This document shows, in pieces, positions 45,516-55,066 of a stretch of DNA of 64,000 nt. The DNA comes from Kalaharituber pfeilii (lineage: Eukaryota > Ascomycota > Pezizomycetes > Pezizales > Pezizaceae). The translations under genes were made by a program, and so were the position numbers. The notes under the pieces are model-generated. The model worked only from the letters and a program-made list of their open reading frames with translations, did no database searches and had not been told where the DNA came from. Location: positions 1-64,000 of the forward strand of contig WHUZ01000039.1 of the NCBI GenBank assembly GCA_015179045.1, given 5' to 3'. How positions within the stretch are numbered: position 1 is the first letter of the stretch; each line of letters starts with the position of its first letter.

Positions 45516-46422
45516 CTACCTTTTGTTTTTTTTCCACCTGAAAGAAGGTTCAGCAACAGCAGGCGCAAACTCTTGAAGAATATTAAGTTGCTGCTCATGG
45601 AGAAACTGTTGTCTAAGCTGCGTTGCCATTCCCTGATGTAATTGCACATAACGTTCTGAGTCTTCGGAGGACAGAGTTTGCTGAAATGCTTGTTCATCTG
45701 CAAGTGACCTTAAGAAGAGATCACGGCCTGCATTAACTAGTAGGCTATAAAATGACGGTGGTGGTGGCGCCAGTACTGGTATGGGTGCTAGGGCCGATAT
45801 TGATGCTAGTGCTAGTGCGGGCACTGGTACTAGTGCTAGTGCTGGTGCTGATACTAGTGCGGGAGCTGGTGTTGATTCTGGGGAGCTTTCATCTCGAGTA
45901 AGATCAATAAATGCTAGCATAGTCCAAGTAGCGGATTCAATAGTAGAGCTCTCAATAAACCATCGCAGATGAAATAGAGTGGGTGGAATAAGAGAGTTAT
46001 GTTGAAAGAAAGGCTGTAGTCGGTGAGTGCAAGGAAGAGCATAGTGAGTGACTAATTCACAGCTATTGCATATAGCATTGTATTCCCCAGCTCTTAAAGT
46101 ACAGGCTTGTAGCCATGCTGGCTCAACTAGAGAAAGGGTATAGTGTGTCATTTTGCCAGTTAGCAAAGAGAATGGCTGTGGATCGAGTAGGTATGGAATT
46201 TTAGTTCAGTCTGTATTAGTTTGTTGGTCAATTCGCTGACTAGTCACTAATGATTTGAAGTTGTTGAAGTAGTTTCTCTGCCACTTGCTCTAAACTCAGC
46301 TGAGGTGCTAAAAATTGCTTGATAACAAGATGCATAGATTCATTTCGCTGTATAGAATTCGCCCCTAGGTTCCGATTTGCTTTGGTATATGCTCGAATAA
46401 ATTGAGATTCTTTGCTCAGTGA
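45516..46422 (-). pseudogene. MULE transposase, C-terminal part
   Basis: Minus-strand frames give SQFIRAYTKANRNLGANSIQ and RNESMHLVIKQFL, then, after frame breaks, a SWIM-type zinc finger CNSCELVTHYALPCTHRL. A low-complexity Ala/Pro/Val/Leu stretch (GCTAGTGCT-type repeats, 45770-45880) follows. These are typical of the region after the DDE domain in fungal MULEs. Confidence 0.7.
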
Positions 46423-46638
46423 TTTTTTTTTTTTTTTTTTTTTTTTCAGTACTCGCATGCCGCCCTATGGGCTATGGCAAGGTGTAGTTACATGATAAGG
46501 TGTGAGAAATAAGGAAAGAATGTGTAGTCAAGGAAATAATTCAAGCTCCGTCTTCCCCACAATGCGTAATCAAGGAAATAATACAGGCTACGTCCCCCCT
46601 TAACGTCCCACCCACCCAGGAAGTGATGTGTCCGGTCC

Positions 46639-46847
46639 AAAGAAGAGAGAAGGAGGGAGAGATCCGATTGAGGAGCTGCTGACGATGCTGGGGGAGTGAG
46701 AGAAGACCCTCCGGGGGGGGGGGGTGGTGGTGGCGGGGGGAGTTTATTTAATAAGTCATCCATGGTACATAATTGTCTAGCTACAAAATCGCCATAGCCC
46801 GTAGGGCGGCCTGCGATCAATGATATAAAAAAAAAAAAAAAAAAAAA
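46639..46847 (+). mobile_element. LINE family B tail, 209 bp, nested in the LINE 3' UTR
   Basis: Opposite orientation to its host. It ends TCGCCATAGCCCGTAGGGCG plus GCCTGCGATCAATGATAT and A20. Perfect duplications GATGTGTCCGGTCC at 46625-46638 and 46848-46861. Contains a G10 / GGTGGTGGC low-complexity run. Confidence 0.85.
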
Positions 46848-46861
46848 GATGTGTCCGGTCC

Positions 46862-48140
46862 CTTCTTATTGTTCCTTCTGATCCGCCAATGCTTTATGGT
46901 TCCATCCACTCCATCAGTGCTACAGCCTACGAGGGGGTCTCCTTGCTCTTGACCTGTGTTGTCCCGTCTAACTAGTGCTCGCCTCCCCCCTGGCCATCGG
47001 GATTTCCATACCCGGCATCTATTTAAGAAGTGATTTGTGGTTTCCAGTTCTTTGCCACACCATCGGCATTCGGGACCCTCGGATTTCCCCAGTTTGTACT
47101 TCCAGTTTCGTAAGCCTTTGCTGCCCAGGAGACCCGCCATGGTGGAGACCGTACGTCCAAGCCTCTGTAGTGGTCTGTAACTCATTTCCAGTCTCCCTCT
47201 CTCTTCGGCTCTCCAGGATTTGGCGTGTTGTCTCATTCCGGCCTCGGAGGTGACTTCGGGTTCGTATTGCAAGAAGGCGCCTATTTTGGCCGCTTTGTCT
47301 GCTTCCATGTTGCCGTGGATACCCTTGTGTCCTTTTTTGCTAGTACTACCTTGGAGTCTGTGAGAATGAGGAGTTCGCATTCCGCTGTCTCTAGGGCTCT
47401 ACTGATGGCGATTATTTCAGCGTTATTGACCGTCGCTCTGGTGCCTAGATAGATTGATTGTCTGTTTCCTTGGGAGTATATGCCGGCTCCGGCTTTCTTT
47501 TCGATTAGGCTTCCATCGGTGTATGCGCAATTCCAGCCTTCATCAGTTGCTTCGTCTATGGCTTTCTCCCACTCCGATCTTCTGAATCCGCTGATAGAGC
47601 AGGGAGGATTGCTATGGGTAGGGGGTTCCGCCGTTCCGGTGCTTTAGTGTGCCTCTGAGGTATGTGTGTTCTGTGTCCTCTGTCTTCATGTGTTCGTTGA
47701 TGAACCTCAGGGTTCTCGCCTCGACTCTTGTTGCTTTATAGGCGATGAAGGTATGTACTCCAGGTTTGCTAGTTCTTCGATGATGTCTCGTCTGGTGCCC
47801 CATGGAGCTCCCGTGATCTCTGGCCACTATATACTGCCGCCTTTCGAGCTCTCTTAGTTTGGTCTCTATGGGTGTGCCTCGTACATAGTCTCTTCATGCT
47901 CAGCTGCCCCAGGTTACCATATTCCGTGCGATGCTTATGTAGAGTTGTCTCCTTTTTTCGGGGCCAAGTTAGTTAAACGTGAGGCTACTCTCCACGCCGC
48001 TTTGCCCAGATGTAGCCATTTCTTGTAGTGGTCAATAAACTTCAGTTCTCAGTTGACGTTTAGGCCGATCAAGCGGTACGCTGGGCCCTTGACTCCTATG
48101 ATAAGAGTCTCAGACTTGTTAGGGTCTATCTTGTAACCTC
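46862..48140 (-). pseudogene. LINE family B ORF2 C-terminus (RT end, RNase H, zinc knuckle)
   Basis: Order on the minus strand: RT end (AAWRVASRLTNLAPKKG), linker with VEARTLRFINEHMK and TYLRGTLKHR, RNase H (CAYTDGSLIEKKAGAGIYSQ; NNAEIIAISRALETAECELL; ILTDSKVV), then, after a deletion near 47330, KGHKGIHGNMEADKAAKIGA and the knuckle CRWCGKELETTNHFLNRC. Several frameshifts. Confidence 0.75.
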
Positions 48141-48352
48141 TTTCTCAACAAGGTTAAAAAATATATAAACCTGTTCTTCAGAATGAGGAGAAGTAAGCAA
48201 CATCCTTCGTTGCTTAACTAACTCTTCTAATGTATTAGACTGAATCCACTTCCAAACTAAAGCATGTATATCTTCACGTTGCTCTAATGTATAGTGCCAA
48301 CTATTAAGTATTCTTTTCTTCACATTATCGAAGATACTGTATGCTATTCACA
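48126..48352 (-). pseudogene. MULE transposase, middle segment
   Basis: Frame with ILNSWHYTLEQREDIHALVW and SNTLEELVKQRRMLL, the region just upstream of the segment at 45516-46422. The two are separated by the LINE insertion. Further upstream codons (ITKALVDARWDGMVKHQ) continue past two more LINE insertions around 48484-48950. Confidence 0.65.
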
Positions 48353-48367
48353 TAATTGATGTTTAAC

Positions 48368-48439
48368 TATCCTTCTTTTTTTGTGCTCATTTATGTACTT
48401 AATCTCGCCATACCCTAGGGCGGAATGCGAGTAATAATA

Positions 48440-48470
<31 letters not shown>
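48368..48470 (+). mobile_element. 103-bp LINE family B tail in the MULE
   Basis: CTCGCCATACCCTAGGGCGG then AATGCGAGTAATAATATAT and A28. Duplications ATTGATGTTTAAC at 48355-48367 and 48471-48483. Confidence 0.85.
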
Positions 48471-48476
<6 letters not shown>

Positions 48477-48507
48477 GTTTAACCATGCCGTCCCATCTAG
48501 CATCAAC

Positions 48508-48910
48508 ACTGAGGAAAGACCTCGGGAAGATCTGACGATGGATGGAGGCAGCCAACCAGGATCTAGGAAAGATCACGGGGATTCGATGGCTGAGGAAGAA
48601 GACAACTTTGATTGAGGAGGGAAAAAAGACAAGCTCGGTGGTGGTGTACCTGGAGGAGGCATCGGAAGTAGACAGGGTAAGACTGGGAGGAAGATGGCTT
48701 CGAGCAGGACAATACGAATGGGATAGAGGACGGAAGTGAAGGACACCCCATCCCGTATTGACATTTCACCCGCATCGTGTACGAGCACCGCGGGCACTAC
48801 ATGTACTTATTGGTTGTTTTTAGTTTTTTTCCTTCCTTTTAATAAACCCTCGCCATAGCCCACAGGGCGGCATGCGAGTATTGATATAAAAAAAAAAAAA
48901 AAAAAAAAAA
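48508..48910 (+). mobile_element. Internally deleted LINE family B element (403 bp)
   Basis: ORF1 fragment at 48542-48739 (GIRWLRKKTTLIEEGKKTSS, VVVYLEEASEVDRVRLGGRW, QYEWDRGRK) joined to the family B tail and A20. Duplications TCTAGCATCAAC at 48496-48507 and 48911-48922. Same ORF1-to-tail structure as 44272-44935. Confidence 0.85.
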
Positions 48911-49056
48911 TCTAGCATCAACTAAAGCCTTAGTTATACCTTTAGCTTGATAAGAAGTACACAGGCTAGTCTACAGTCCCCTATCGATACTCCTGCATCC
49001 AAGCAGGCCTGTCCAGAAAGGTAAAGCAGTTGTCAAAACAGGTGTGAAATGACTTT

Positions 49057-49058
<2 letters not shown>

Positions 49059-49089
<31 letters not shown>

Positions 49090-49700
49090 CTTTGGTTTGA
49101 TCACATACCCTGCATACAGGCTCTCAGCCTATAGCAGGACCCCTTTATTACCCGGAGGCAGTTCTGTTACATCGGATTGTAGGCCGGGTAACCCATGCTA
49201 CCTAGCTATCTACTTATCTACATGGCTTTACCGTGGCTGCAGGTGAACAAGGTGCAGACAGTAAGTGGACCAAATGTTTGTTCACACAATGGGTTCTCAG
49301 TCAGTCTCCATTGCATTCTCCCCAACCATATCCACTTACACGGCCTTCACCGGACCCTTTCCCTTATCTCTCCTTCCCCTATCCCAATCATATATATCCC
49401 ATCTGTTCTTTCCACTGATGTGCAGAGTCTCTGATATTTGACTAGTCCTACCTGCCCTCTCTAGGTAAACAACAGAACTAGTTGCCTTTCCCTCCCTCCT
49501 CTCTTGCTTCAACAGCCATCGAGCCCCAGCAATCTTCACACCCAATTCATTATCTATTTCCAACCACTTCTGAATGTTCCGCAGTCTGTTGGTCACAGCT
49601 ATCCCATAAACTACTATTGTTAGGGTGGGAGGTTGTGGTTCTGGCTTATGTTGTACAAAGGGCTTGCTCTTCAACCCGCTCTGACAATCGCCCCAACAGC
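49059..49700 (-). mobile_element. LINE ORF1-fragment element with family A-like tail
   Basis: Poly(T) 49059-49089, reversed divergent tail (GATCACATACCCTGCATACA), then a minus-strand ORF1 fragment at 49336-49674 (VKIAGARWLLKQERREGKAT, SSVVYLERA, YDWDRGRR). Left boundary near 49700 is approximate. Confidence 0.6.
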
Positions 49701-49912
49701 ACCGTCTTTTTTTTTTTTTTTTTTTTATATCATTACTCGCGTGCCGCCCTAGGGGCTATGGCGAGATTAGGTACATATAGAAGAAAAGCAAAAATTAAGG
49801 AAAATAATCTCCGTCACCCATAATCAGTAATAGAAGAGAAGTCAGTGATAGGAAAAATTTCCGTCAGTAATAGGAAAAGTCAGTAGTTTGGAAGATAAAG
49901 AATAGATGATAG

Positions 49913-50475
49913 CTATAGTTCCGCCCGTTCTAGTATCTCTACCAAAGGGTCCTTGTCCTTGCTCTTGGGTGGCTCGATTAGGTCTCCTGGCCATTTTCTT
50001 TTCCATATCCTGCACCTGTTGAGCACGTGTGTGGTGGATTCCTCCTCTTCTCCGCACCATCGGCATTCCAGGCAATCTGCTTTGCCAATTGTATGTTGCC
50101 ACTTTCTCAGCCCCTTGCCCCCCAGTATGCCTGCTGGTGTTGAAACTCTTCGCCCCAGCCTTATTAGTGGTCTGTAGCTGAGTTCCAGTCGGTTCTTCTC
50201 CGCTGCTCTCCAGGTTCTTGACAGTTGTCGTATCCCCGCTTCGGTAATGATTTCGTCCTGATATTGGAGGTGTGTGCCTATCTTTGCCGCTCTGTCTGCT
50301 TCCATGTTCCCCTTGGCCCCTTTGTGGCTTTTCACCCACATTATTGCCACGTCGAGGTCGCCTTTCTGGGCTCTCGCCTCCCATTTCTCCCTGACTAGTT
50401 GTGCGGCGCCTTCGTGTGTGGGGTCTCCCCGTGCTTTGTTCTGAAGCTTGGTGATGGCCACCTTGGAGTCCGTCA
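49913..50475 (-). pseudogene. LINE family B RNase H end and zinc knuckle
   Basis: TDSKVAITKLQNKARGDPTH, VAIMWVKSHKGAKGNMEADR, then LSYRPLIRLGRRVSTPAGIL and the knuckle CRWCGEEEESTTHVLNRC, stop at 49913. This part is open without stops for 187 codons, younger-looking than the 46.9-kb copy, but it is cut off from the rest of ORF2 by the insertion at 50476. Confidence 0.8.
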
Positions 50476-51760
50476 CCGGAACCTCTCCGGACAGGCAGAT
50501 TCTGCCTGCCGCTCCCGGACCTCATCAGACGATAAACTTTACGCCATGACATTGTGACACAGGTACCAACATTGTGGGGTAGGTAGATCAAATGTTGGTA
50601 CTTGTTACCAGCATTTAGTGATGCAAAATGGAGGCTGGGCATAGTCCGTGCGAGAGGTCAGTGACCTGGTGTGGCTGCAGGGTATCCGTTCTCTTGAGAG
50701 GACAGTTTTGTAGGGAAAACAGCAGCGTTTCTCTAGGGGGCCATGGTCAATAGCAATGTAGAAGGCATGCTATTACAGCACTAAATGCTGGTAACGAGTA
50801 GTATTACTTACTGTACCAATACAAGCTTTCATGTCACAAGAAGCTTGGACCTTTGTTTGAATTGCAGACCCCAATTCCAATCATTTTAATTCATCCTAGA
50901 TGGCTATTAACTACATCAACCGAACCTACGGTACAGCGTCAATGTCTCAAGCTGCCGGATCGTGATCATTGCAAACGGCTGGATTATTGACCCATGGCCA
51001 AACGGCGCCAGCTGGATTATCAACTTCACATATTCTAGTGATTTTTTGTTGTCGCCGCCATAGGCTTGCAGCTTGTATGCGGGGTTATGTGAACAAATTT
51101 ATTTGAACAGAGCAATATCATGCGAATCTTTCTAGCGAAGAACCAGAGCGCTTTGCTTACTTTCAAGCCTGTAAAGCGGCGCAACTCATCCAGCAGTTTC
51201 GAAATTGTCAGGCTTTGCAGGATATCCTGAAGCTTTTACTACCTACACCTGCACCTCAATTGCACACCTTCAAAATGCTCCGCAATGCAAATGAATAAGC
51301 TCTTGTGCATCTGGAGTGATGTACTCCAAATGTAACATCCTAAGAGCAAGAGACACCGCAAGACGAAGCCTACTAGCAGTGTGACAGGAACTGATAAGGG
51401 AGTAATATCACAGAGTGAGGTACAATAAGAAACCCAAGATTTCATTTTTGTTTCTTCATCTGCTCATTAATTCAGATCTATTTTTCCATTATTTTTCCAT
51501 TTTCATTTTTTACTTAATTGAGTAATCATGCATTCAAACTAGTAGATCACAGCATGAGCCGATTTTTGGTAGCCAGTGGGCCGCTACGCACTTACGTCAC
51601 TAGTCGAATTAAAACTTGTCTTGCAATATGCCTGTACCCAACAATTGATCATACCTACCCCACAATGTTGGTACCTGTGTAACAGTGTCATGGCGAAAAG
51701 TTTATCGTCTGATGAGGTCCGGGAGCGGCAGGCAGAATCTGCCTGTCCGGAGAGGTTCCG
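50476..51760. mobile_element. TIR DNA element (1285 bp, about 110-bp TIRs) in the LINE RNase H
   Basis: Ends CCGGAACCTCTCCGGACAGG and its inverse at 51741-51760; the inverted arms extend over about 110 bp (to CAACATTGTGGGGTAGGTA). Flanked by GTCCGTCA (50468-50475) and GTCCGTTA (51761-51768), an 8-bp hAT-like duplication with one change. No transposase recognised. Carries the MITE 50599-50800 and a worn family A tail around 51065-51105. Confidence 0.8.
50599..50800. repeat. TACTCG-family MITE, 202 bp, nested
   Basis: TACTTGTTACCAGCATTTAG at the left, GCTGGTAACGAGTA at the right; inner sequence diverged from the other copies. Confidence 0.7.
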
Positions 51761-51819
51761 GTCCGTTACTATCAGCAGCTCTCCCTCTTGGTGGTCTAAT
51801 GCTTCGCCCATGGCTATGA

Positions 51820-53596
51820 TACGGCAACGCATAGGGAGGAAAGTGCAGAAAGATTTTTTCGCAACGGTAGCACCCACAATACCCATGCATTATTCCTAAC
51901 GCTAGACAAGTATGGACAAGTGGTAATCACCAAGACATAGTCTGTGCCCTAGTTTCAAGCCATCTGCGGGCATTACCTAGCTATCTTTGAAAATTACTTG
52001 TTTAAGTTATAAATTCTAATACTGCATATTTTTTTGCGAATGTTGCATTTTTGCAGATTACTGTATCTTGACATTATTACTCTCCGCCATAACTGTAAAC
52101 TGCGCAATGAAATTACAGGGTTGCTATCTGGATATGAGTAAGAAGTATAGAGTTAGATTGTGATACATATTGCTATTATACTTGTATATCCTATGCATGC
52201 AATGCTCACTGACACTCTGCCTACTACAATTATGACCTTCCATGGCAGGCCTACTCAGCATGCTACTGAGCGGAGTTTACAAATATGTATTAGATATCAA
52301 GGCTCACCCAGTGCAAGTGCTGAGTGGAGCGCACAATACTCATATGAGGGCAGTACGCAGCAAAATGTGTACTGAGTGCATGCATGCGATATAGGATGGT
52401 CATATATGATGGTCGCAGTTATGAATTGCGCAGAGGACTAGCTAACATTGCTAGCGAACTGTTTTTTTTTTTTTTTTTTGTTTTTGTTTTTTTGTTGATA
52501 TCATTACTGGCATGCCACCCTATGAGCTATGGCGATATTAAGTACATATGGAATAAGTAAGGAGAGGGAATAGAAAGAACAAACAAGTGATTAGCATAGG
52601 AAAGTAAAAAGCCCATCTCGTCCTTAGCATTCTATCCATCTCATCAGTTCCATCAGTGGGTCCCCTTCTCCTTTGCCCTGCTCTGAACTGTCTTTTTAAC
52701 CTAATGGACTGGCAATTCTCTGTGCTTGCCAAAAGGTAGTTATATCAGATATACAGTACTATGACTATTTATATTGAAAGAAGAGTAAGAGTAAACTACT
52801 CCATCAAAAGTATGAGACTATCTCTTAAAAGTTGAGCTATACCATCTTGGCCAACTCAGCATATATTGTGAGATAGGCGGCGTCAACCCAGTTGAGAAGC
52901 TGGCAGAGTACTCATTGAGAAGAGCTCCAATTTCAGTGCAATATTTCCTATGTTACTATATTCTAGTATTTTCATCTTGTACTACTATTAATAATTATTG
53001 TCTTCTATAGCTTTCCTGTTAATTGATGATAGCACTGCAACTTCTACAACGGTGTTGATATTATTGCTGTTATTCATACCAGCTGTTACTCAAAGCCTGC
53101 TATCACTCATGCGCACCGTCATTTATACCTACCATGCGTCACTAGTACCTGCTATCACTCATACCACCTGCTGGTATTCACTCTCGCTGTCACTCATATA
53201 CCACCACTCCTACCTACTGTCACATACCTGCTGCAGCATTTATCTGCTGTTGCACATACCTCCCACCATGATACTTTTCTGCCCCGTGATCCTTGCATAT
53301 AATATAGAGCATATGTAGTTGTTAGCTTGTATTCTACTATGCCTGTCGTGAAAATGCAAATACATAAGTATGCAATAAAACAATTACTAGTACGGTGTAT
53401 TGTTATTTATATATTTGAGGCTAAGGGAATAGAGACAATCAATCAGTCTCTACTAGTAGGTATTTGTCTAGCGTAAAAAATAAATGCATGGGTATTGTAT
53501 GTTCTAATCAAGCCTCATCCGTGCGTAGCAAGCCTCTACCAACAACATCAGTGCGCAAAAAATCTTTCTGCACTTTCCTCCCTATGCGTTGCCGTA
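51820..53596. mobile_element. TIR DNA element (1777 bp) in the LINE RNase H
   Basis: Ends TACGGCAACGCATAGGGAGG and its inverse; arms of about 45 bp including AAAGTGCAGAAAGATTTTTT. Flanked by CTATGA (51814-51819, 53597-53602). No transposase frame seen; AT-rich interior with a LINE fragment at 52462. Superfamily not assigned. Confidence 0.75.
52462..52710 (-). mobile_element. LINE family B 3' UTR fragment
   Basis: T18 with G/T run, then GATATCATTACTGGCATGCC, ACCCTATGAGCTATGGCG and 3' UTR sequence shared with 49757-49810. Upstream boundary unclear. Confidence 0.65.
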
Positions 53597-53764
53597 CTAT
53601 GAGCTCTGCGTCATTGACCGTGCTCTGTGTACCTAGGTATAGTGATGTCGAGTGGCCTTTTCCATATGTGCCTGAGCCAGTGAGGTTGTTGATTCGGCTC
53701 CCGTCTGTGTACAAGGTATGCCAGCCCTCGTCTTCTGCGTCTGCTATGGTCTTCTCCCAATCCT

Positions 53765-53805
53765 CTTTTTTTTTTTTTTTTTTTTTATTATCATTACTCG
53801 GAAGT
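53765..53805 (-). mobile_element. 41-bp LINE family B tail, shortest copy
   Basis: T22 then ATTATCATTACTCGGAAG only. Duplications TCCCAATCCTC (53754-53764) and TCCCAACCCTC (53806-53816). It splits the LINE codons for EGW...D and EDWEKT. Confidence 0.65.
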
Positions 53806-54120
53806 CCCAACCCTCCTTGTCAGTGTCTGCCGGGAGGGTGGGTAGAATTACTAATGGGAGAGAGGGTCTGTGGTTTAGGGATCCTCTCAGATGCCGACTG
53901 TCCTGTGTCTCTTCTCGTAGTGGTTCGTTCGTCCGACGACCTCCCGACAACCCCCTAGCTGCCCAACGGCCGTGGATCAGAAAGTTTATGGAGTTGGAAA
54001 TTGTGTACTATTGTGGGTAAAGAGTTAAAAGAGCACAAGTGGGTATCAAGAAAATGATTACAAAAAAAGGCGGGCGTTCTTCTTTGCATCACCGTAGTGA
54101 CATGCCGGACCCATTTATCA

Positions 54121-54465
54121 TAGTGAGCGGCACGAGCCGAGCCAGCTCGAGCTTGCTTGAGCTCAAACGAGCCAAGATCATGCTAGGGTTTTTCTTGCCA
54201 GCTCGCTAAAATGCTTAGCCAGTGCAAGCTTTCATAAACTGTAAATACCTAATATAGTAATAACTAGAGACTTGGAGCTCATTCTGACCTACCAACAACT
54301 TCGAAATGCTCAATTTAGCTGATAGTAGTGAGAAAGATGAAAATTTAGCTTAGTTTAGTTTAGTTTGTCAATATTATGTATATAATCAATCTAGGCTCGA
54401 GCTCATGCCAGGCCAGCTCGAGCTCACCCTCCAGCTCGGCTCGAGCTAGCTCGTGCCGCTCACTA
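54121..54465. repeat. hAT-like MITE, 345 bp, with 8-bp duplication
   Basis: TAGTGAGCGGCACGAGCCGA at the left and CTAGCTCGTGCCGCTCACTA at the right. Perfect duplications ATTTATCA at 54113-54120 and 54466-54473. Interior rich in GCTCGAGC. Same family as 3288-3577. Confidence 0.88.
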
Positions 54466-54473
54466 ATTTATCA

Positions 54474-55066
54474 ACAGGCGCGCTCGCTAACTGGGCCAAA
54501 ACAGAGAGATAAATGCAACTCAGGAATCTCGTCATGCAACAACAAGGAAGGAACAAGTCAGCATGTGTCAAACCTCCTTCCACTTGCTGGATAATGGGTG
54601 TAAGAATGAGTTCCACGTCCTAGCAATGGGGAGCAATGCTTTGTTTTGCTCTGGACAGTACACCCAAGATCAACGGTGGCAGGACAGCATGCATAATCTT
54701 GGGGCGTACATAATGGACTGTCGTGATATGTTTGCAATTTCAATCATAAGTCCAGAAATCATCTTCTAAAGCCATTTCTGTCACAGCCCAAAAATCTTCG
54801 TACAATACTTATGGCGGTATGGATATGTTGGCCGGTGGGCCAGCTCGCTTTCTTGCATCTCTTATGAACAAAGGGTCTCTTCTTATATGATAGTCTGTTA
54901 TCCTCAAGCCAATTTTACGGTATTCGTGCGTAATCATAAATCAGTCATTCTCACGGATTCATTGATAAAAACCTACAACTCAAGTACATGATCAAAGAAA
55001 GCATTGAGAAACCCTAAACCATGACAAATCCTAAAGTAGTACATGTGCTGTAAAGAATGGTCAAGT
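54474..55066. other. Intergenic, nothing recognised
   Basis: Short frames without recognisable domains, downstream of the oxygenase gene. Confidence 0.4.

Larger units (their letters stand above)
46423..48146 (-). mobile_element. Tad1-like LINE family B, 5'-truncated, inside the MULE transposase
   Basis: Poly(T) 46423-46446, reversed tail (CGCATGCCGCCCTATGGGCT), 3' UTR, then RNase H and part of RT up to about 48140 (DPNKSETLIIGVKGPAYRLIG). Beyond 48146 the MULE coding sequence resumes, so the insertion splits the transposase between EEQVYIFFNLVEKE and SQFIRAYTK. The duplication is degraded (CTCTTTCTCA against TTCTTTGCTCA). Confidence 0.75.
45144..49022 (-). mobile_element. MULE (Mutator-like) element with terminal inverted repeats, heavily invaded
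   Basis: Left end ACCTCTCCGGGCAGGCCAGA and right end (reverse) ACCTTTCTGGACAGGCCTGC, with further matched blocks GGATGCAGGRGTATCGAYAG and GTAGACTAGCCTGT. Imperfect duplications AAAGCAGTC / AAAGCAGTT lie at about 45132 and 49023. It carries transposase remnants and contains three separate LINE family B insertions, one with a further nested copy. Confidence 0.75.
49707..53990 (-). mobile_element. Tad1-like LINE family B interrupted by two TIR elements and a LINE tail
   Basis: Poly(T) 49707-49726, reversed tail (CGTGCCGCCCTAGGGGCTAT), ORF2 C-terminus 49913-50475, then RNase H fragments at 51769-51819 and 53603-53764 and linker codons to about 53960. Taking out 50476-51760 and 51820-53596 makes the RNase H frame continuous (NDAELIAMGEALDHQEG, then LLIVTDSKVAI), which proves one original LINE. 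5' end approximate. Confidence 0.8.

Noticed and set aside
53464..53958. 164-codon plus-strand frame
   Set aside because: Antisense to the LINE RNase H and crosses the TIR element end and a poly(T) tail.
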